The notes: generated from the letters alone by a model not told the origin. A DNA stretch of 64,000 bases from Antedon mediterranea (GCF_964355755.1 NC_092673.1:10051001-10115000), one strand, 5' to 3'. Shown: positions 38,613 to 49,225, numbered from the stretch's first letter. Numbers and translations are program-made.

Positions 38613-40450
38613 TTAGTCCATGGGCCAGACATTTTTTCGGTATCAAATTGGTGGCAAATGCTACCATATATTTTTGGAAAGCTTAATATGTCTACTTTTC
38701 AGAAATCCATGATAGCAATGCCAATTGTACAGCTTAATAGTCATTTTTGAGGATTGTATAACACCGCCTATGGAATATATGCAACACAAAATTTTGGGGT
38801 AGGGGGTAACACTTTTGCTAATAACTCGGGATTTAATAAACAGATTTGCATTTTCTTGCTATCAATATGTAGTGTATAGACTGCTTAAGTGTAATATATT
38901 TTTCTAAGTAAATCCAATTATTGACGCCATTAGAGGTCAAAAGGTCATTGAACTTTAATAAAAAATGATTTTTTTTTTCTAATAACTTGTAACTTTCAGT
39001 TTTTAACAAAACAAATACAATAGATGTTATGCAAACTAATGTTTTCATGAACATAATAGACCCAATAAACAAGAAAATTGAAGTTAAAGATTAACAAAAT
39101 ATGAATATGCTGTGTATTATGAAGAAATTTGTTGTTTTTATTAATCGTTTACAATTATGGGGAAGGGGGTTACATTTTTGCGAATAACTTACAATTTAGT
39201 TAACAGATTTGCATTTTCTTGCTATCAATATGTAGTGTATAGATTGCCTAATTGTAATATACTTTTTAAAAATGAATCCCGAATTTGTTGACATCTTTAG
39301 AGGTCAAAAGGTCACTGACCTTTAATCAAAAATGCAATTTCTTCTAAATTAGCTTATAAATTTCAATTTTAAACACAAAAATACAAGATATTTTATGCAA
39401 ACTAATGTTTTCTTAAACCTATAGACACCATCAATAAAAAAAATTGAATTTAACATTTTTTCAAAATTGAATATGCTGTGCTGTTCTGTAAAGTGTAATG
39501 TTTTTGATAAAAGGAAAAAAAAAAAATAAAAGTTTTTGGAAAAAAAAAAAAAAAAATGCTGTGCATTATAAAGAAATTTGTTCGTCATTAGTAACCTTTG
39601 ACAATAATTTTTGCAAATAACTTAAGATTTAGTGAACAGATTTGCATTCTCATGTTATCATTATGTAGTGTATGGATTTTATTATTGTAATGTACTTTTT
39701 AAAAATGAATCCAGCATCTATTGACGTGTTTAGAGGTCAAAAGGTCAATGACCTTCAATCAAAAATGCAATTTCTTCTAAATTAACTTATACATTTCAAT
39801 TTTAAACACAAACTTACAAGAGATCTTATGTTGATGTTTTCCTAAACATATACGGTAGACACAATGAACAAGAAAATTGAAATTAAACAAACAAATATTA
39901 TATGAATTTATGAAGACATTTTGTCTTAACATCAGTGTTAATAATAATTTTTTATTAACAATTATAGGGTAAGGGGTAACATATTTTCTAATAACTTTGT
40001 ATTTAGTGATCAAATTTGCATTTTTTTGTATTAATATGTACTGTGTAGGTTGCCTAATTGTTATATTCATGTTGAAAAAAATAAAACATAACATATTGAC
40101 ATCATTGTAGGATCATTGAACATTAACAAAAAATACAATTTCGTCCAAATTTAACATTAATAAAGTTTCAATTTTAAACACAAAAATACAACAAATCTAT
40201 TACAAACTGGTGTTTTTTTTTTTCAAACCTATAAAAACAATGTACAAATATGAATTAAAGTTAAAGATTAAACACAAATAAACATGTATGCCCTAACAAT
40301 AGGAAGAATTTTGACCGTATTAGTAATTTGTAATCCTAAAAAATTATGGGGTAAGGGGTAACATTTTTGCTAATAACTTTGAATTTATTGAACATTTCTT
40401 GGTAACAAAGTAGGGTACTGTATAAACTGTTTAATTAAAAATTGTTATCT
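38613..40450 (-). repeat. Inverted copy of the 1-1112 repeat, at least 5 units
   Basis: It begins TTAGTCCATGGGCCAG (38613), the reverse complement of the edge at 1112, and repeats the 'gatttgcattttcttgctatcaa' and 'ggggtaaggggtaacat' boxes at roughly 360-430-bp intervals (near 38850, 39208, 39640, 40015 and 40390). It includes A-runs at 39510-39560. It is non-coding; the apparent minus-strand frames are repeat sequence. Confidence 0.78.
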
Positions 40451-40702
40451 CAAATAATATTACCAATATTAAGGTTGTGTAGTTTTATTTAAAGCCTGTA
40501 GACAAATTAAAAAAATGTTGGTATTTAGTGTTGTTGTGGGGTACAAAATAACATTATGCATGACTAGACTTGTTGGAGGGGTATACATTATTTTATTTAT
40601 TGAAAAAAGAAATGAGGATAGGAGCTTTATAAAAACATTTCTTTTACCGTGAAATTACAAGATGGATAAACTATTTTATAATTTATCGTGATTATAAACT
40701 AA

Positions 40703-41655
40703 GGGTATGTTCAGCTTTCGTATCACAGCCAACGTCATATTTTAATGAGCGTCGTAAGAGCAAAGTGTTCAGATTCAACGGATATGATGTCACTCGCTGC
40801 AATTAACCAAACTCTAACGCACGCATAGACCTACCTTTGTTGTTATTAAAAGTAGTAGTGGTTGGTTTAGGAGTTACAGGCCTAGACCGAACACTTGGGC
40901 TCGGCATTATCGATTGGTTGTCAGGCATACCAACCAGCCGATCGTTTTGGGGTTTGGGTTTATATTTGGTCTATGACCTAAAATATCATTTATGCCCAGA
41001 AAAATGTTCAAATCCCGTACTTGCACCGGCTCCAGATTTATTTACTCGGTCTTTCGCCGCTTTATACGACGACCCCTTCAATTTCGTTTGGATATTAAAT
41101 CCTTCTTTATGAGGATGGCCCATCTGCTAACGTGTCCGCCATGTCGTTGAACACAGACATCTTGTTGCCGGTGCTTTTACGCCAGTTTTTCACTTCCAAC
41201 CGATCTCTGAACTCAGGGCTTCCTCACAATGAAATAAGGTATTTTACTTCGGTTTCTCGCCAATGCGCACGCTTCGATGACATTAATTAATTAATATAAT
41301 AATATTAATAATAATAATACTGTATAGTGTAACAACAAAAGGTATGATTTTTTCGCACGTTCACCGATCACAACAAATAGATCAGCCTGGCTATACGATG
41401 AGGAGCACATGTCACGATGTGATGTGGCGAATAATGTAATTTGATTGGCTAGATATCTAACCTAGGTCATATTCATCGATGCGTGACTTTCGTATTGTAA
41501 GCGACGTCCACTAAACTCATATCTTGAGCTTTTGTAGCGTATGAAATATCAGTGTCGTACGAGGTGGCTTCCACTAATCTTTTCCTGGTTCAGACCTATG
41601 GACTTGTACGCCGCGTACAATACGAAAGCATAACTCCGTAGATATGAACAGGCCC
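40703..41655 (-). mobile_element. Short PIF/Harbinger-type element (953 bp)
   Basis: Termini GGGTATGTTCA (40703) and TGAACAGGCCC (to 41655) are inverted with two mismatches, flanked by TAA direct repeats (40700-40702 and 41656-41658). A 3-bp TWA target and an internal Myb/SANT-like coding remnant both point to PIF/Harbinger. Its right TSD abuts the next TIR element directly. Confidence 0.72.
40900..41267 (-). pseudogene. Broken Myb/SANT-like accessory gene of a Harbinger element
   Basis: Reading the minus strand from 41267: HWRETEVKYLISL, a stop, then GSPEFRDRLE, SVFNDMADTLADG, then after a frameshift FNIQTKLKGSSYKAAKDRVN, KSGAGASTGFEHF and, after another break, GHRPNINP. The order of W-ETxxLIxL, F-DMAD-LA, KLKxLKxxYKxxKD-x-SG and FxxMDExLGxRPxxxP is the usual signature of the Myb/SANT-like proteins encoded by PIF/Harbinger transposons. 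The protein would bind the transposon ends and help import the transposase. At least one stop and two frameshifts disable it. The plus-strand frame at 40837-41112 is its shadow. Confidence 0.72.
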
Positions 41656-41657
41656 TA

Positions 41658-43149
41658 AAGGCTGGTTTCCTGTCGACGTAAGAAGTCAAATTTTGCAACG
41701 ATTCTTGCGTTTCATACGTTTCTTACAACTCTTACGAAAGTTAAGAAAAAATTGACGTCGTTGACGTTAGTCAAGATCGTGTCGGGCCGCAGAAAAACAT
41801 CTGTAGTTATGCTGCTCCCGAAAGTTGAAATTTTAGCTGTGAAACACACGTCGTATGCTTACGTCGATTTTAGTGTTGTTACGAAAGTTGAAATTTTTTT
41901 CTTACGTCGGTCAGATTTATGACGTATTTGAAACAACATCTCTGATTGGTGTTTCTTTTTAGAGCGGGTTTTATCATTTTTCGCGCGAAATGTTGAATGA
42001 TGTTATTGTACATGTAGCTACTCAGCATCAGTGTCAGTGCAACTCAGCATCAGTGTCAGTGCAGCACACCAACATATTGTTTTTAGTAGATAGGCTAGGC
42101 CCTAGTATTAGTAATAATACTTAATTAATACTGTACTAATAGGAATTGATTTGACCAAAATCTAATCAAACTAGCCTATAAGGAGCCTAGGCTAATAGGC
42201 CTATGTAGGCTATTATTGTATGAATCAAAATATGAATGAATTATCCTGGCCCTTTAGGCCTAGCCTTCAAAAGTTTTCAAAATTAAAAAAAGGCAAATCA
42301 TTTCGGGATTCCTATTATTATTAGACCTACCTAGGCCCTGGGCTAGGCCTTGGCCTATGGGCCCAGGCATACTCTAATCGAGCATGAGATAGTACTACCG
42401 CAGTAAGATACCCATTATTTACAGGCCTATAATAAGAATAAATTTAACAAAACAATATAAATTATACAAAATCAAGCAAACAATTTTTTTTTAAAGTTAC
42501 ATAATAATATTATATTGCTTACAAAGGGGCTTTCTATATCTTATCTTGTTGCAAATGTTCATTTTCGTGACGTTTCTACCGATGCTGATTGTTTATTGCA
42601 CGTCCATAAATAAGAGTATTAGATTTTGATATGAGTTGTAAACTCCCTGATTTGAACATTATTAGGCCTATATTGAAACTACTGTGCATTTGTAAAGTAT
42701 GTACGACATCGTAAAGTGGGCTAAAATTATAGTAGTAAATACATACAAATGTTATTGTCCGGCTTTATTTCACTATAAGGACATACACATTACGTCATAA
42801 CTCTTGTCGCTCATTGGTTGCTTGTTACGATTGCGCTTACGTCTCTTGCGAAAGTTGACTTCAAGTCAACTTTCGTAAGAGACGTAAGAAACGTGACGCA
42901 AGGGCGTTCATTCAAGCGTAAGATAAAAAATCCCGGTTTCCTGTAAAATCGGAAGAAAACGTCGTAACGCAACAATTGTTAGGTCATCGGTTTCCTGTAA
43001 AATCGTTTGTCGTTACCATTTTTCTTACGTTGCGTCGATTTTGTAAATTTTCGATCGTAATCGGTTTCCTGTAAAATCCGCATTTCTTACGACAAATCGA
43101 CGTAGTCGCAACAAAAGTGATGATCTTACGTCGACAGGAAACCAGCCTT
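41658..43149. mobile_element. 1.5-kb TIR element with subterminal repeats
   Basis: Termini begin AAGGCTGGTTTCCTGTCGAC and end with its reverse complement; the inverted repeat is about 25 bp with TA on both outer sides. The word 'ggtttcctgtaaaatc' recurs subterminally near 42936, 42989 and 43063, and variants of 'cttacgtc' and 'cgaaagttga' are scattered through both ends, as in elements whose transposase binds subterminal motifs. No coding sequence is seen. An AGGCCTA cluster lies at 42090-42370. A 2-bp TA target could indicate an ISL2EU-type or mariner-type element; I cannot decide which. Confidence 0.7.
42836..42888. other. 53-bp near-perfect palindrome
   Basis: The 26-bp arms (42836-42861 and 42863-42888) pair with a single mismatch around one central base. 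The arm carries both subterminal words of the surrounding element (CTTACGTC and CGAAAGTTGAC). Confidence 0.9.
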
Positions 43150-43205
43150 TAGTCTCACTTAAGGCTTAAGGAGTGGAGTTAAAAGAGTTCTGAGTTACAA
43201 CCCTG

Positions 43206-43275
43206 GCACTAGGTCGGGATTGAACCCTGGACGGATTGGAAGGCAAGCACGTTAACCACCAAGCTACAGCTCCAC
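43206..43275 (-). mobile_element. tRNA-derived SINE head
   Basis: On the minus strand an A box TAGCTTGGTGG (43266-43256) and a B box GGTTCAATCCC (43226-43216) are correctly ordered and spaced, within a tRNA-like 5' end 'gtggagctgtagcttggtgg'. Both boxes match the Pol III internal-promoter consensus. The acceptor stem is not matched by a proper 3' half and unrelated sequence continues, so I call a SINE and not a tRNA gene. The SINE 3' end was not found. Confidence 0.7.
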
Positions 43276-43497
43276 TACTTTAGATAGGGTATTTGGTTAT
43301 TTTTTAAATACATATCCTCCGGCTACTGTTTTTAGGCTATACTGTATAAATTGTTATTATTTTACAGATTGTACTTTAAATCAATTAATCGACTTTAATT
43401 TTTAAAATGACACTACCAATTAAATTTGTATTTAAAAGATATTTTTATATTGAAAATATTCTTTTTTCCAAACCAATAATTAGTAAAAACTAACCTT

Positions 43498-43533
43498 GAC
43501 AGTTTCGCTGTCCTGATCGGACAGCTTCTTCAG
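43498..43533 (-). ncRNA. Hammerhead-like motif, left arm
   Basis: Minus-strand sequence CTGAAGA-A-GCTGTCC-gatca-GGACAGC-GAAAC-TGTC has the core order of a hammerhead ribozyme: CUGANGA, stem II, GAAA, then helix III bases. One extra A lies between core and stem II. The cleavage-site strand was not located, so activity is unproven. Confidence 0.4.
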
Positions 43534-43552
43534 AAATAATGACGATCTATCA

Positions 43553-43951
43553 TCAAACAGACTGACCTCTAGAGGGCCTATTCTGTTTAATGACAGGGTC
43601 ATACACGTGACTGAGTTGGTGGGTGCCCTCGTCTCTGTTGATGATTTGGTTTCCTCGTCTGCGGATCCAGATGGCTTCTCTGATGCGTCGGTTGTTTGTA
43701 TCTGGTTCCCTGTCGATGATTTTAGGTTGTGTCCAGTCTATTATGTGATTTAACTTGACGGCATGATCTGCTATAGCAGCAATGTAGGTGTGATCACAAT
43801 TAGAACATGAGATTTCGTAGACGCAATTAGCCACTTTCAATTTGTCAACTTGGTCTTTTGGGTGGACAAGTAGTTGGCGTAATGAAGTGTGGGGTTTCAT
43901 AGCTGTGTTGATGCCAAACTGCCAACTCAGTAACGTGTATGACCCTGTCAT
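43553..43951 (-). pseudogene. Penelope-like GIY-YIG endonuclease remnant
   Basis: The 132-codon frame contains KPHTSLRQLLVHPKDQVDKL, then YEISCSNCDHTYI, then directly ADHAVKLNHIIDWTQPKII, then REAIWIRRRG and INRDEGTHQLSHVYDPVI. This is the C-terminal layout of Penelope-like elements: a cysteine-containing VYxIxCxxCxxxYIG start of the GIY-YIG domain, an AVADH-x-NH-I-W block, an IREAIxIR helix and a NRDEG ending. Between YI and ADHA the usual segment with the glycine-rich loop and the catalytic arginine is missing, so the nuclease must be inactive. Its ends read into the inverted arms. Confidence 0.8.
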
Positions 43952-44007
43952 TAAACAGAATAGGCCCTCTAGAGGTCAGTCTGTTTGATGATAGAACATC
44001 ATTATTT

Positions 44008-44043
44008 CTGAAGAAGCTGTCCGATCAGGACAGCGAAACTGTC
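44008..44043 (+). ncRNA. Hammerhead-like motif, right arm
   Basis: This is the plus-strand counterpart of the motif in the left arm, identical in sequence. A 7-bp stem II (GCTGTCC with GGACAGC) lies between CTGAAGA and GAAAC. The same reservations apply about the extra A and the unlocated cleavage strand. Confidence 0.4.
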
Positions 44044-44179
44044 AAGGTTAGTTTTTACTAATTATTGGTTTGGAAAAAAGAATATTTTCAATATACTTAT
44101 ACCTACAAACCAGATGAACATTTTCAATCATGTTAAAAGATATTCTTTTCTATAAAATGTTCATCTGACATTTTCCTGT

Positions 44180-44446
44180 ATCTATACGCATGAAACGCCA
44201 TATGTGCCAAAATATTTATCTTTTTACTAATATTAAGACAAAACTCCGTCTGGAACCCAGACTAATTATGATTAAGTATTTTAAAGACATTGTGAAAAAT
44301 TTGTGATCATTGACATTTAACTTTTTGAGATAATTGTTACACAAATTTGTACAGAGAGAAATAAATAATAAGAATAGGAAGAATACAGATTTCATACAAT
44401 AACAATAGGTGATCATTTTATTCTAAATGATCACCTAAAAATGGGG
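44180..44446 (+). repeat. Repeat tail with a 12-bp perfect hairpin
   Basis: 'gacatttaactttttgagataattg' and 'acagagagaaataaataataag' match the tail at 1400-1490. They are followed by the linker 'atacaataacaat' and then AGGTGATCATTT-tattct-AAATGATCACCT (44407-44436). Compared with the 1496 and 35244 copies the stem is extended by four pairs. Confidence 0.8.
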
Positions 44447-44880
44447 GTAACCTTGCATTCTGATGAACTGTATCACTTTTAAAAGTAGACATATTTTGCA
44501 ACATTTTCACAATTTGTTGACGTTTTCATGCGCAACCTGTCATGTTTAACGTGCTCGTAGAACGCCATTTCAGGTTGAAAAGTTAATAAAATAACGTAAA
44601 ATTGTTAACCGAAGTTTGAAAAACACAATCTATGCAAAATAAAGGCTTATACGCGTTCTCTGCGCCGTGTGTGCACCCAAGGCAATTTTTTAAACGCTTA
44701 AAATGACCTGATTCGTTCTCTAATTTAATCAGAAATTGATTTCAAGCATTTTGAAATTTTAAACGCCGTTTACGCGCGCACTTTCTAATGTTACAAATTT
44801 CGGTAGTGATAAAAAAAGTTACAAATTGATGTGAAGCAAACATGGCTGAAAGTTAAAAAATATTTATTTGTTTCGAAGTG
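44447..44880 (+). repeat. Fragment related to the most diverged array monomer
   Basis: 'gggggtaaccttgcattctg', 'gtcatgtttaacgtgctcg' and 'gccgtttacgcgcgcacttt' match 32705-33060 in the same order. It sits directly after the hairpin tail, so this monomer family also occurs outside the main array. Confidence 0.75.
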
Positions 44881-44891
44881 GACAACTTGGA

Positions 44892-46288
44892 ATTTACTCT
44901 TGTAGCTAGATCAACTTTCGTATGCACTTTGTGGTCCAGAGAATTTGACTTCAGAAATTGGTTTAGGATGGTCAAACAATCATTATTGGCTTGGTTACAC
45001 ATTTTGAAAATGTGGCGAAAGGTCAAAAGGTCAGGTTGAAAGGTTATCAAACTAAACACCAATAGGTCCATAAATCTCGACAACCACTGGTCACAGCGAG
45101 GTAATTTTGGTCTCAAATTGATCAGAAGGTATACATTTATATTCAGTCTAATGGGACATTTTAGTCAAAAATGACCGGAAATGCCATTTCTGACCTTTGA
45201 CCCACACCCCAGGGCATGTATGTATCTCCGTAACTACTGATCATAGACACTTGCATTTGGTCTTAAATTGTTTGAAATAAACATTTTGTTATTTGTTGCA
45301 CATTTTTAAAAATGTTACAAAAGGTCAAAGGGTCAGGGTCAAGGGTTATATGAACAAATATAAATAGATACTTGTATCTCGGCAACCACTCGTCGCAGCA
45401 AGTCAATGTTCAGAAGGCATGCTTTCATATTCAATCTTATGGGACATTTTAGTCAAAAATTATCAGAAATGCCATTTCTGACCTTTAACCCACATATCAT
45501 GGCATCTTCATATCTCTGTAAGTACTGGTCGTAGAAACTTAAATTTGATATCAAATTGTTCGAAATATACATATTTACATTCATTGTAATAAAAAATGTG
45601 GTTAAAAGATGAACAGAAATACTATTACTAATGTTTCAAACAAAAAACATATCTCTACATAACTTATCCTTACTAGACAGTAATGTTATGCAATAACTGA
45701 TACTTTAAATTGTTTCAATTTCAAGTACTAGTTATTGCTGTCCCCAAGAACATTTTGATAGAAACATCAAGCTCAACAGTTCTTTTCAGAATGCTAGAAG
45801 TAACTTGCCATGTGTATCCGATTAAGCATAGTTAAGCTTAGTTAAGCATAGTTAAGCTTAGTTACATTTTTTTTCACATTATTGATTGTCTCCATCCCCG
45901 AAACCTCGAATGGTGTCCGGCGGGGGATAGTTTATTACCATTAGTTAAGGTCTAATGTAAAGCACCTAGAGGGGTCAGTGATCCATTAGGCGCTATATAA
46001 ATACTGTTTATTATTATTATTATTAAACCCCCCGGGCATTTATTGTTCAAAAGGGTTTTTAGGGGGAGGGGAGGCAACTTTATTTGGGGTATAATATGGT
46101 AATATGTATAATCAAATAAATACCACCTAGATGTAAAAAAAAATACAGCACAATTAATATCAAAAAGTACAAAAAAATGCTTGGTAAATTGTAGATTATG
46201 GTAGTTAATGTAATGTGTTGTGATACAATTATTGTGTAAATGCATGTGGCGGGCGTATTCCACATGACGTTCTATTGGAGAGAATGGT
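44892..46288 (+). repeat. 3.5-kb palindrome, left arm
   Basis: It is the reverse complement of 47172-48381 over its whole length, apart from a 196-bp insertion at 45826. Landmark pairs include 'gtagctagatcaactttcg' (near 44903) with 'cgaaagttgatctagctac' (near 48354), and 'tagttattgctgtcc' with 'ggacagcaataacta'. Inside are ~215-bp direct subunits with 'atctcggcaaccact', 'cattttagtcaaaaat' and 'tgacctttgaccc' boxes. Non-coding. Confidence 0.85.
45826..46021 (+). mobile_element. Short retroelement insertion with a TTA-repeat tail
   Basis: The 196-bp insert is present in the left arm of the palindrome but absent from the right arm. It is flanked by ATTAA (45821-45825 and 46022-46026). It starts with tandem 'gcatagttaagcttagttaa' and ends 'ggcgctatataaatactg' plus (TTA)n, a tail shared by many SINEs and by CR1/L2-type LINEs. 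I call it a SINE or a truncated LINE 3' end. Confidence 0.7.
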
Positions 46289-47171
46289 GGCGTTTATTTG
46301 AGGGAGGCTTTTATTCAAAGCAGGTGTTAATTCGAATAAATACTCTAATTTTAATAATTATAATTCGTTTCTCAACTGATAAAAGGTACTTTACATGATT
46401 CGTTTTCTTCTTTATGCTTTTTAACAAAATGTTTTTGTCTTTTAGAATAAAAGTGACACTGTCATAGATAACATTTTAAATGGATCTTCTCCTCCAGGTG
46501 CCAGTATAATGATATAAAACAATGACATATCATTATCCTGACACGATTGCACTCATAATGGATCTTCATTCTATCATCTGTTTGTTTGCGACTAAAATTT
46601 GACAACAATCTTTTGCTTATTTTTAAATGCCAATACATAGTTTCATTACTATTGTACAATATGTCCAGCTTTCCTGAAAACACCCTTGTGTACTGTAGTA
46701 CAGTGTTGTAGTATGATTTTATCTTGATAACTTCTGATGCTTTTATTGTCAATGCATTCAGTACCTAAAACATGTCAAAGTTTCTAGTCGTATTGATAAT
46801 AATATCTACACTGGGAACAGACGTGTATAATATACACCGACAAAACTTATACATATTATGTATAAGTTTTGTCGGTAACATTCAAAAATATTATGCAACA
46901 GTGTGTTACGGAATAATGACAATGAATTGGTCTATTATAGTTGTCTCGGATACCTTTTATTACATGATTGTACTTGCACCAGGATAGAATGAGGTTTAAT
47001 CCAGTTATTATTCTTATTATATTAACTAATTTTTTTTATCTGGGGTGTATTTATTTGATTATACATGTTACCATTATTACACCCAAACAAAATAAACACC
47101 TTCCCTGAATAAATAAATGCACGGGCCTTTTACTTCTAGCATTCTTTTTTTTATTTTTTTTTATTTCATAC
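46289..47171. other. Loop of the 3.5-kb palindrome
   Basis: No gene is supported; open stretches at 46462-46752 and 46772-46987 have no domain. It contains a perfect 41-bp palindrome at 46836-46876. Weak inverted similarity continues from both arms into the loop ('ggtgttaattcgaataaata' against 'aataaacaccttccc'). Confidence 0.5.
46836..46876. other. Perfect 41-bp palindrome
   Basis: ACCGACAAAACTTATACATA and its exact reverse complement flank a single T. It lies near the centre of the larger palindrome's loop. Confidence 0.95.
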
Positions 47172-48381
47172 CCATTCCCTCCAATAGAACATCATGTGGA
47201 ATAAACGCTCCGCCACATGCATTTACAAAATAATTGTATCACAACACATTTCATTAACTACCATAATCTACAATTTACCAAGCATTTTGACATAATTTTA
47301 TCATTTTTTGATATTAATTGTGCTGTATTTTTTTACATCTACTGTAGGTGGTATTTATTTGATTATACATGTTACTATATTATACCCCAAATAAAGATGC
47401 TCCCCTCCCCCTAAAAACCCTTTTGAACAATAAATGCCCGGGGCGTTTAATCGGATACACATGGGAAGTTACTTTTAGCATTCTGAAAAAAACTGTTGAG
47501 CTTGACGTTTATATCAAAATGTTCTCGTGGACAGCAATAACTAGTACTTGAAATTGAAACAATTTAAAGTATCAATTATTGCATAACATTACTGTCTAAG
47601 GATAAGTTGTATAGAGATATGTTTTTTGTTTGAAACATTAATAGTATTTTCTGTTCATCTTTTAACCACATTTTCTATTACAATGAATGTAAATATGTAT
47701 ATTTCAAACAATTTGATACCAAATTTAAGTTTCTACGACCAGTACTTACAGAGATATGAAAATGCCCTGGTATGTGGGTCAAAGGTCAGAAATGGCATTT
47801 CTGATAATTTTTTACTACAATGCCCCATTAGACGGAATATAAATGCATGCCTTCTGAACATTTTGAGACCAAAATTGACTTGCTGCGACCTGTGGTTGCC
47901 GAGATACAAGTACCTTTATTTATTTGTTCATATAACCCTTGACCCTGACCCTTTGACCTTTTGTAACATTTTTCAAAATGTGTAACAAATAACAAAATAT
48001 ATATTTCAAACCATTTAAAACCAAATTCAAGTGTCTACGACCATTAGTTACGGAGATAATACATGCCCTGGGTTGTGGGTCAAAGGTCAGAAACGGCATT
48101 TGCGGTCATTTTTAACTAAAATGTCCCATTAGACGGAATATAAATGTATACCTTCTGATCAATTTGATACCAAAATTACTTCGCTGTGACCAGTGGTTGT
48201 TGAGATTTAAGGACATATTGGTGTTTGGTCTTATGACCTTTGACCCTGACCTTTTGACCTTTCGCCACATTTTCAAAATGTGTAACCAAGCCAAAAATGA
48301 TTGTTTGACCACCAATTTCTGAAGTCAAATTCTCTGGACCTCAAAGTGCATACGAAAGTTGATCTAGCTACTAGAGTAAAT
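47172..48381 (-). repeat. 3.5-kb palindrome, right arm
   Basis: Reverse-complement partner of 44892-46288 without the 196-bp insertion. It carries 'gggtcaaaggtcag' boxes opposite those of the left arm. The open frame 47626-47985 is repeat sequence. Confidence 0.85.
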
Positions 48382-48511
48382 GGGAAATGGGACATGGATT
48401 AATTAAGTTAAACACTTAAAATAAACTTCATAGAAAGAGTCAATCTTAATTGACTCACCTCAGCACCAGCTGGTGGTATAGATTTTTATTACTAATGTTT
48501 TATAAACTTAC

Positions 48512-48553
48512 CTGTGATGTCATTGTTTTCTTCTGCTTCAAAAGTTTCATCTG
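48512..48553 (-). CDS. Candidate 42-nt micro-exon
   Basis: On the minus strand, ttattgatcag|CAGATGAAAC...ACATCACAG|gtaagt has a good acceptor and a perfect donor. One frame is open and acidic (DETFEAEENNDIT). It might belong to the minus-strand gene with exons at 63951-64000 and 57581-57687, but the phase does not match directly, so another exon would be needed. Chance occurrence is quite possible. Confidence 0.25.
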
Positions 48554-48631
48554 CTGATCAATAATAAATGAAAAGTTAACAATTTAATATATTCCTAATA
48601 TCTATCTGTACATTATGTAATATAGTGTTAA

Positions 48632-49225
48632 TGTTGAGGTACTGACTTCTAATGAAGACTCTTACTCGCTTAACTGTAGTAACACATTGTTTATTCAATA
48701 ATACGTTATATACTCAATACAATACAATACAATATAGAAACAGGATCGGAACAGAGGATAGAGTGATGCTGTCGGTGAGGTGTGAAGTGTGTAGGTCTGC
48801 TTCTGAAGAAGTGGCTGTGAGGTGTGTGCTCTGTGAAGTGGCTGTAAGGTGTCTCTGGGCTCTTCTGAAACTTGGGGGTATGTTGGCTTCGGTTCATTTG
48901 CATATGTCCCTACGTCATCTGTGAGGGTAACGATTGGTCCTAAGTTGATCCAGGGGTGTTTAAGTAGAAGTGATTAACGGTATAATAAGGTATTTCAATG
49001 ATGGATAACACTGTCAAATCTCTACTTAAATAGTGTCAATCTCTCCTGATTTAACGGTGGGAAAAGTCACAAAGTTATTCTTTAGGGATTCGATTATAAA
49101 CTAAATGGTCATTAAAACATCTGGACAATTTCTCCTCTGGACTTTCTGGGCCAAGGTCGTGAACTTATTTGAATTCTGATACAAAGGTCGATTTCTTAAT
49201 TATAAAAGTATTTCATTATATTACA
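48632..49225 (-). mobile_element. Probable LTR with adjoining polypurine tract
   Basis: On the minus strand a polypurine run (49250-49226, 'aaaaaaagggaaacagaggg') is followed by TGTAATATAATG and, 594 bp later, a CA end (CAGTACCTCAACA at 48632). TG...CA borders and the preceding PPT are those of a 3' LTR. A TATATAAC box (48712-48705) and AATAAA (48695-48690) lie near the end. No internal region with gag or pol is seen. The plus-strand flank continues into the LINE at about 49340. Confidence 0.5.

Larger units (their letters stand above)
43449..44092 (-). mobile_element. Penelope-like element fragment with 171-bp inverted arms
   Basis: Arms 43449-43619 and 43922-44092 are equal in length and near-perfect reverse complements. 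The 302-bp loop encodes the C-terminal part of a Penelope-like polyprotein. Each arm contains a hammerhead-like motif. Penelope-like elements are known for long terminal repeats in direct or inverted orientation and for associated hammerhead ribozymes, so the structure fits. The reverse transcriptase is missing. Confidence 0.78.

Noticed and set aside
40837-41112. Plus-strand frame MLLLKVVVVGLGVTG
   Set aside because: It overlaps the minus-strand Myb/SANT remnant, which has recognisable motifs; this is its shadow.
43206-43275. Functional tRNA gene
   Set aside because: Good A and B boxes, but no paired acceptor stem; fits a tRNA-derived SINE better.
46462-46987. Frames in the loop of the 3.5-kb palindrome
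   Set aside because: No recognisable domain and no splice support; one crosses the perfect palindrome.
48652-48924. Cys-rich plus-strand frame with repeated VRCVLCEVAVRC
   Set aside because: It lies inside the probable LTR and arises from a short GT-rich tandem duplication; no zinc-finger spacing fits.
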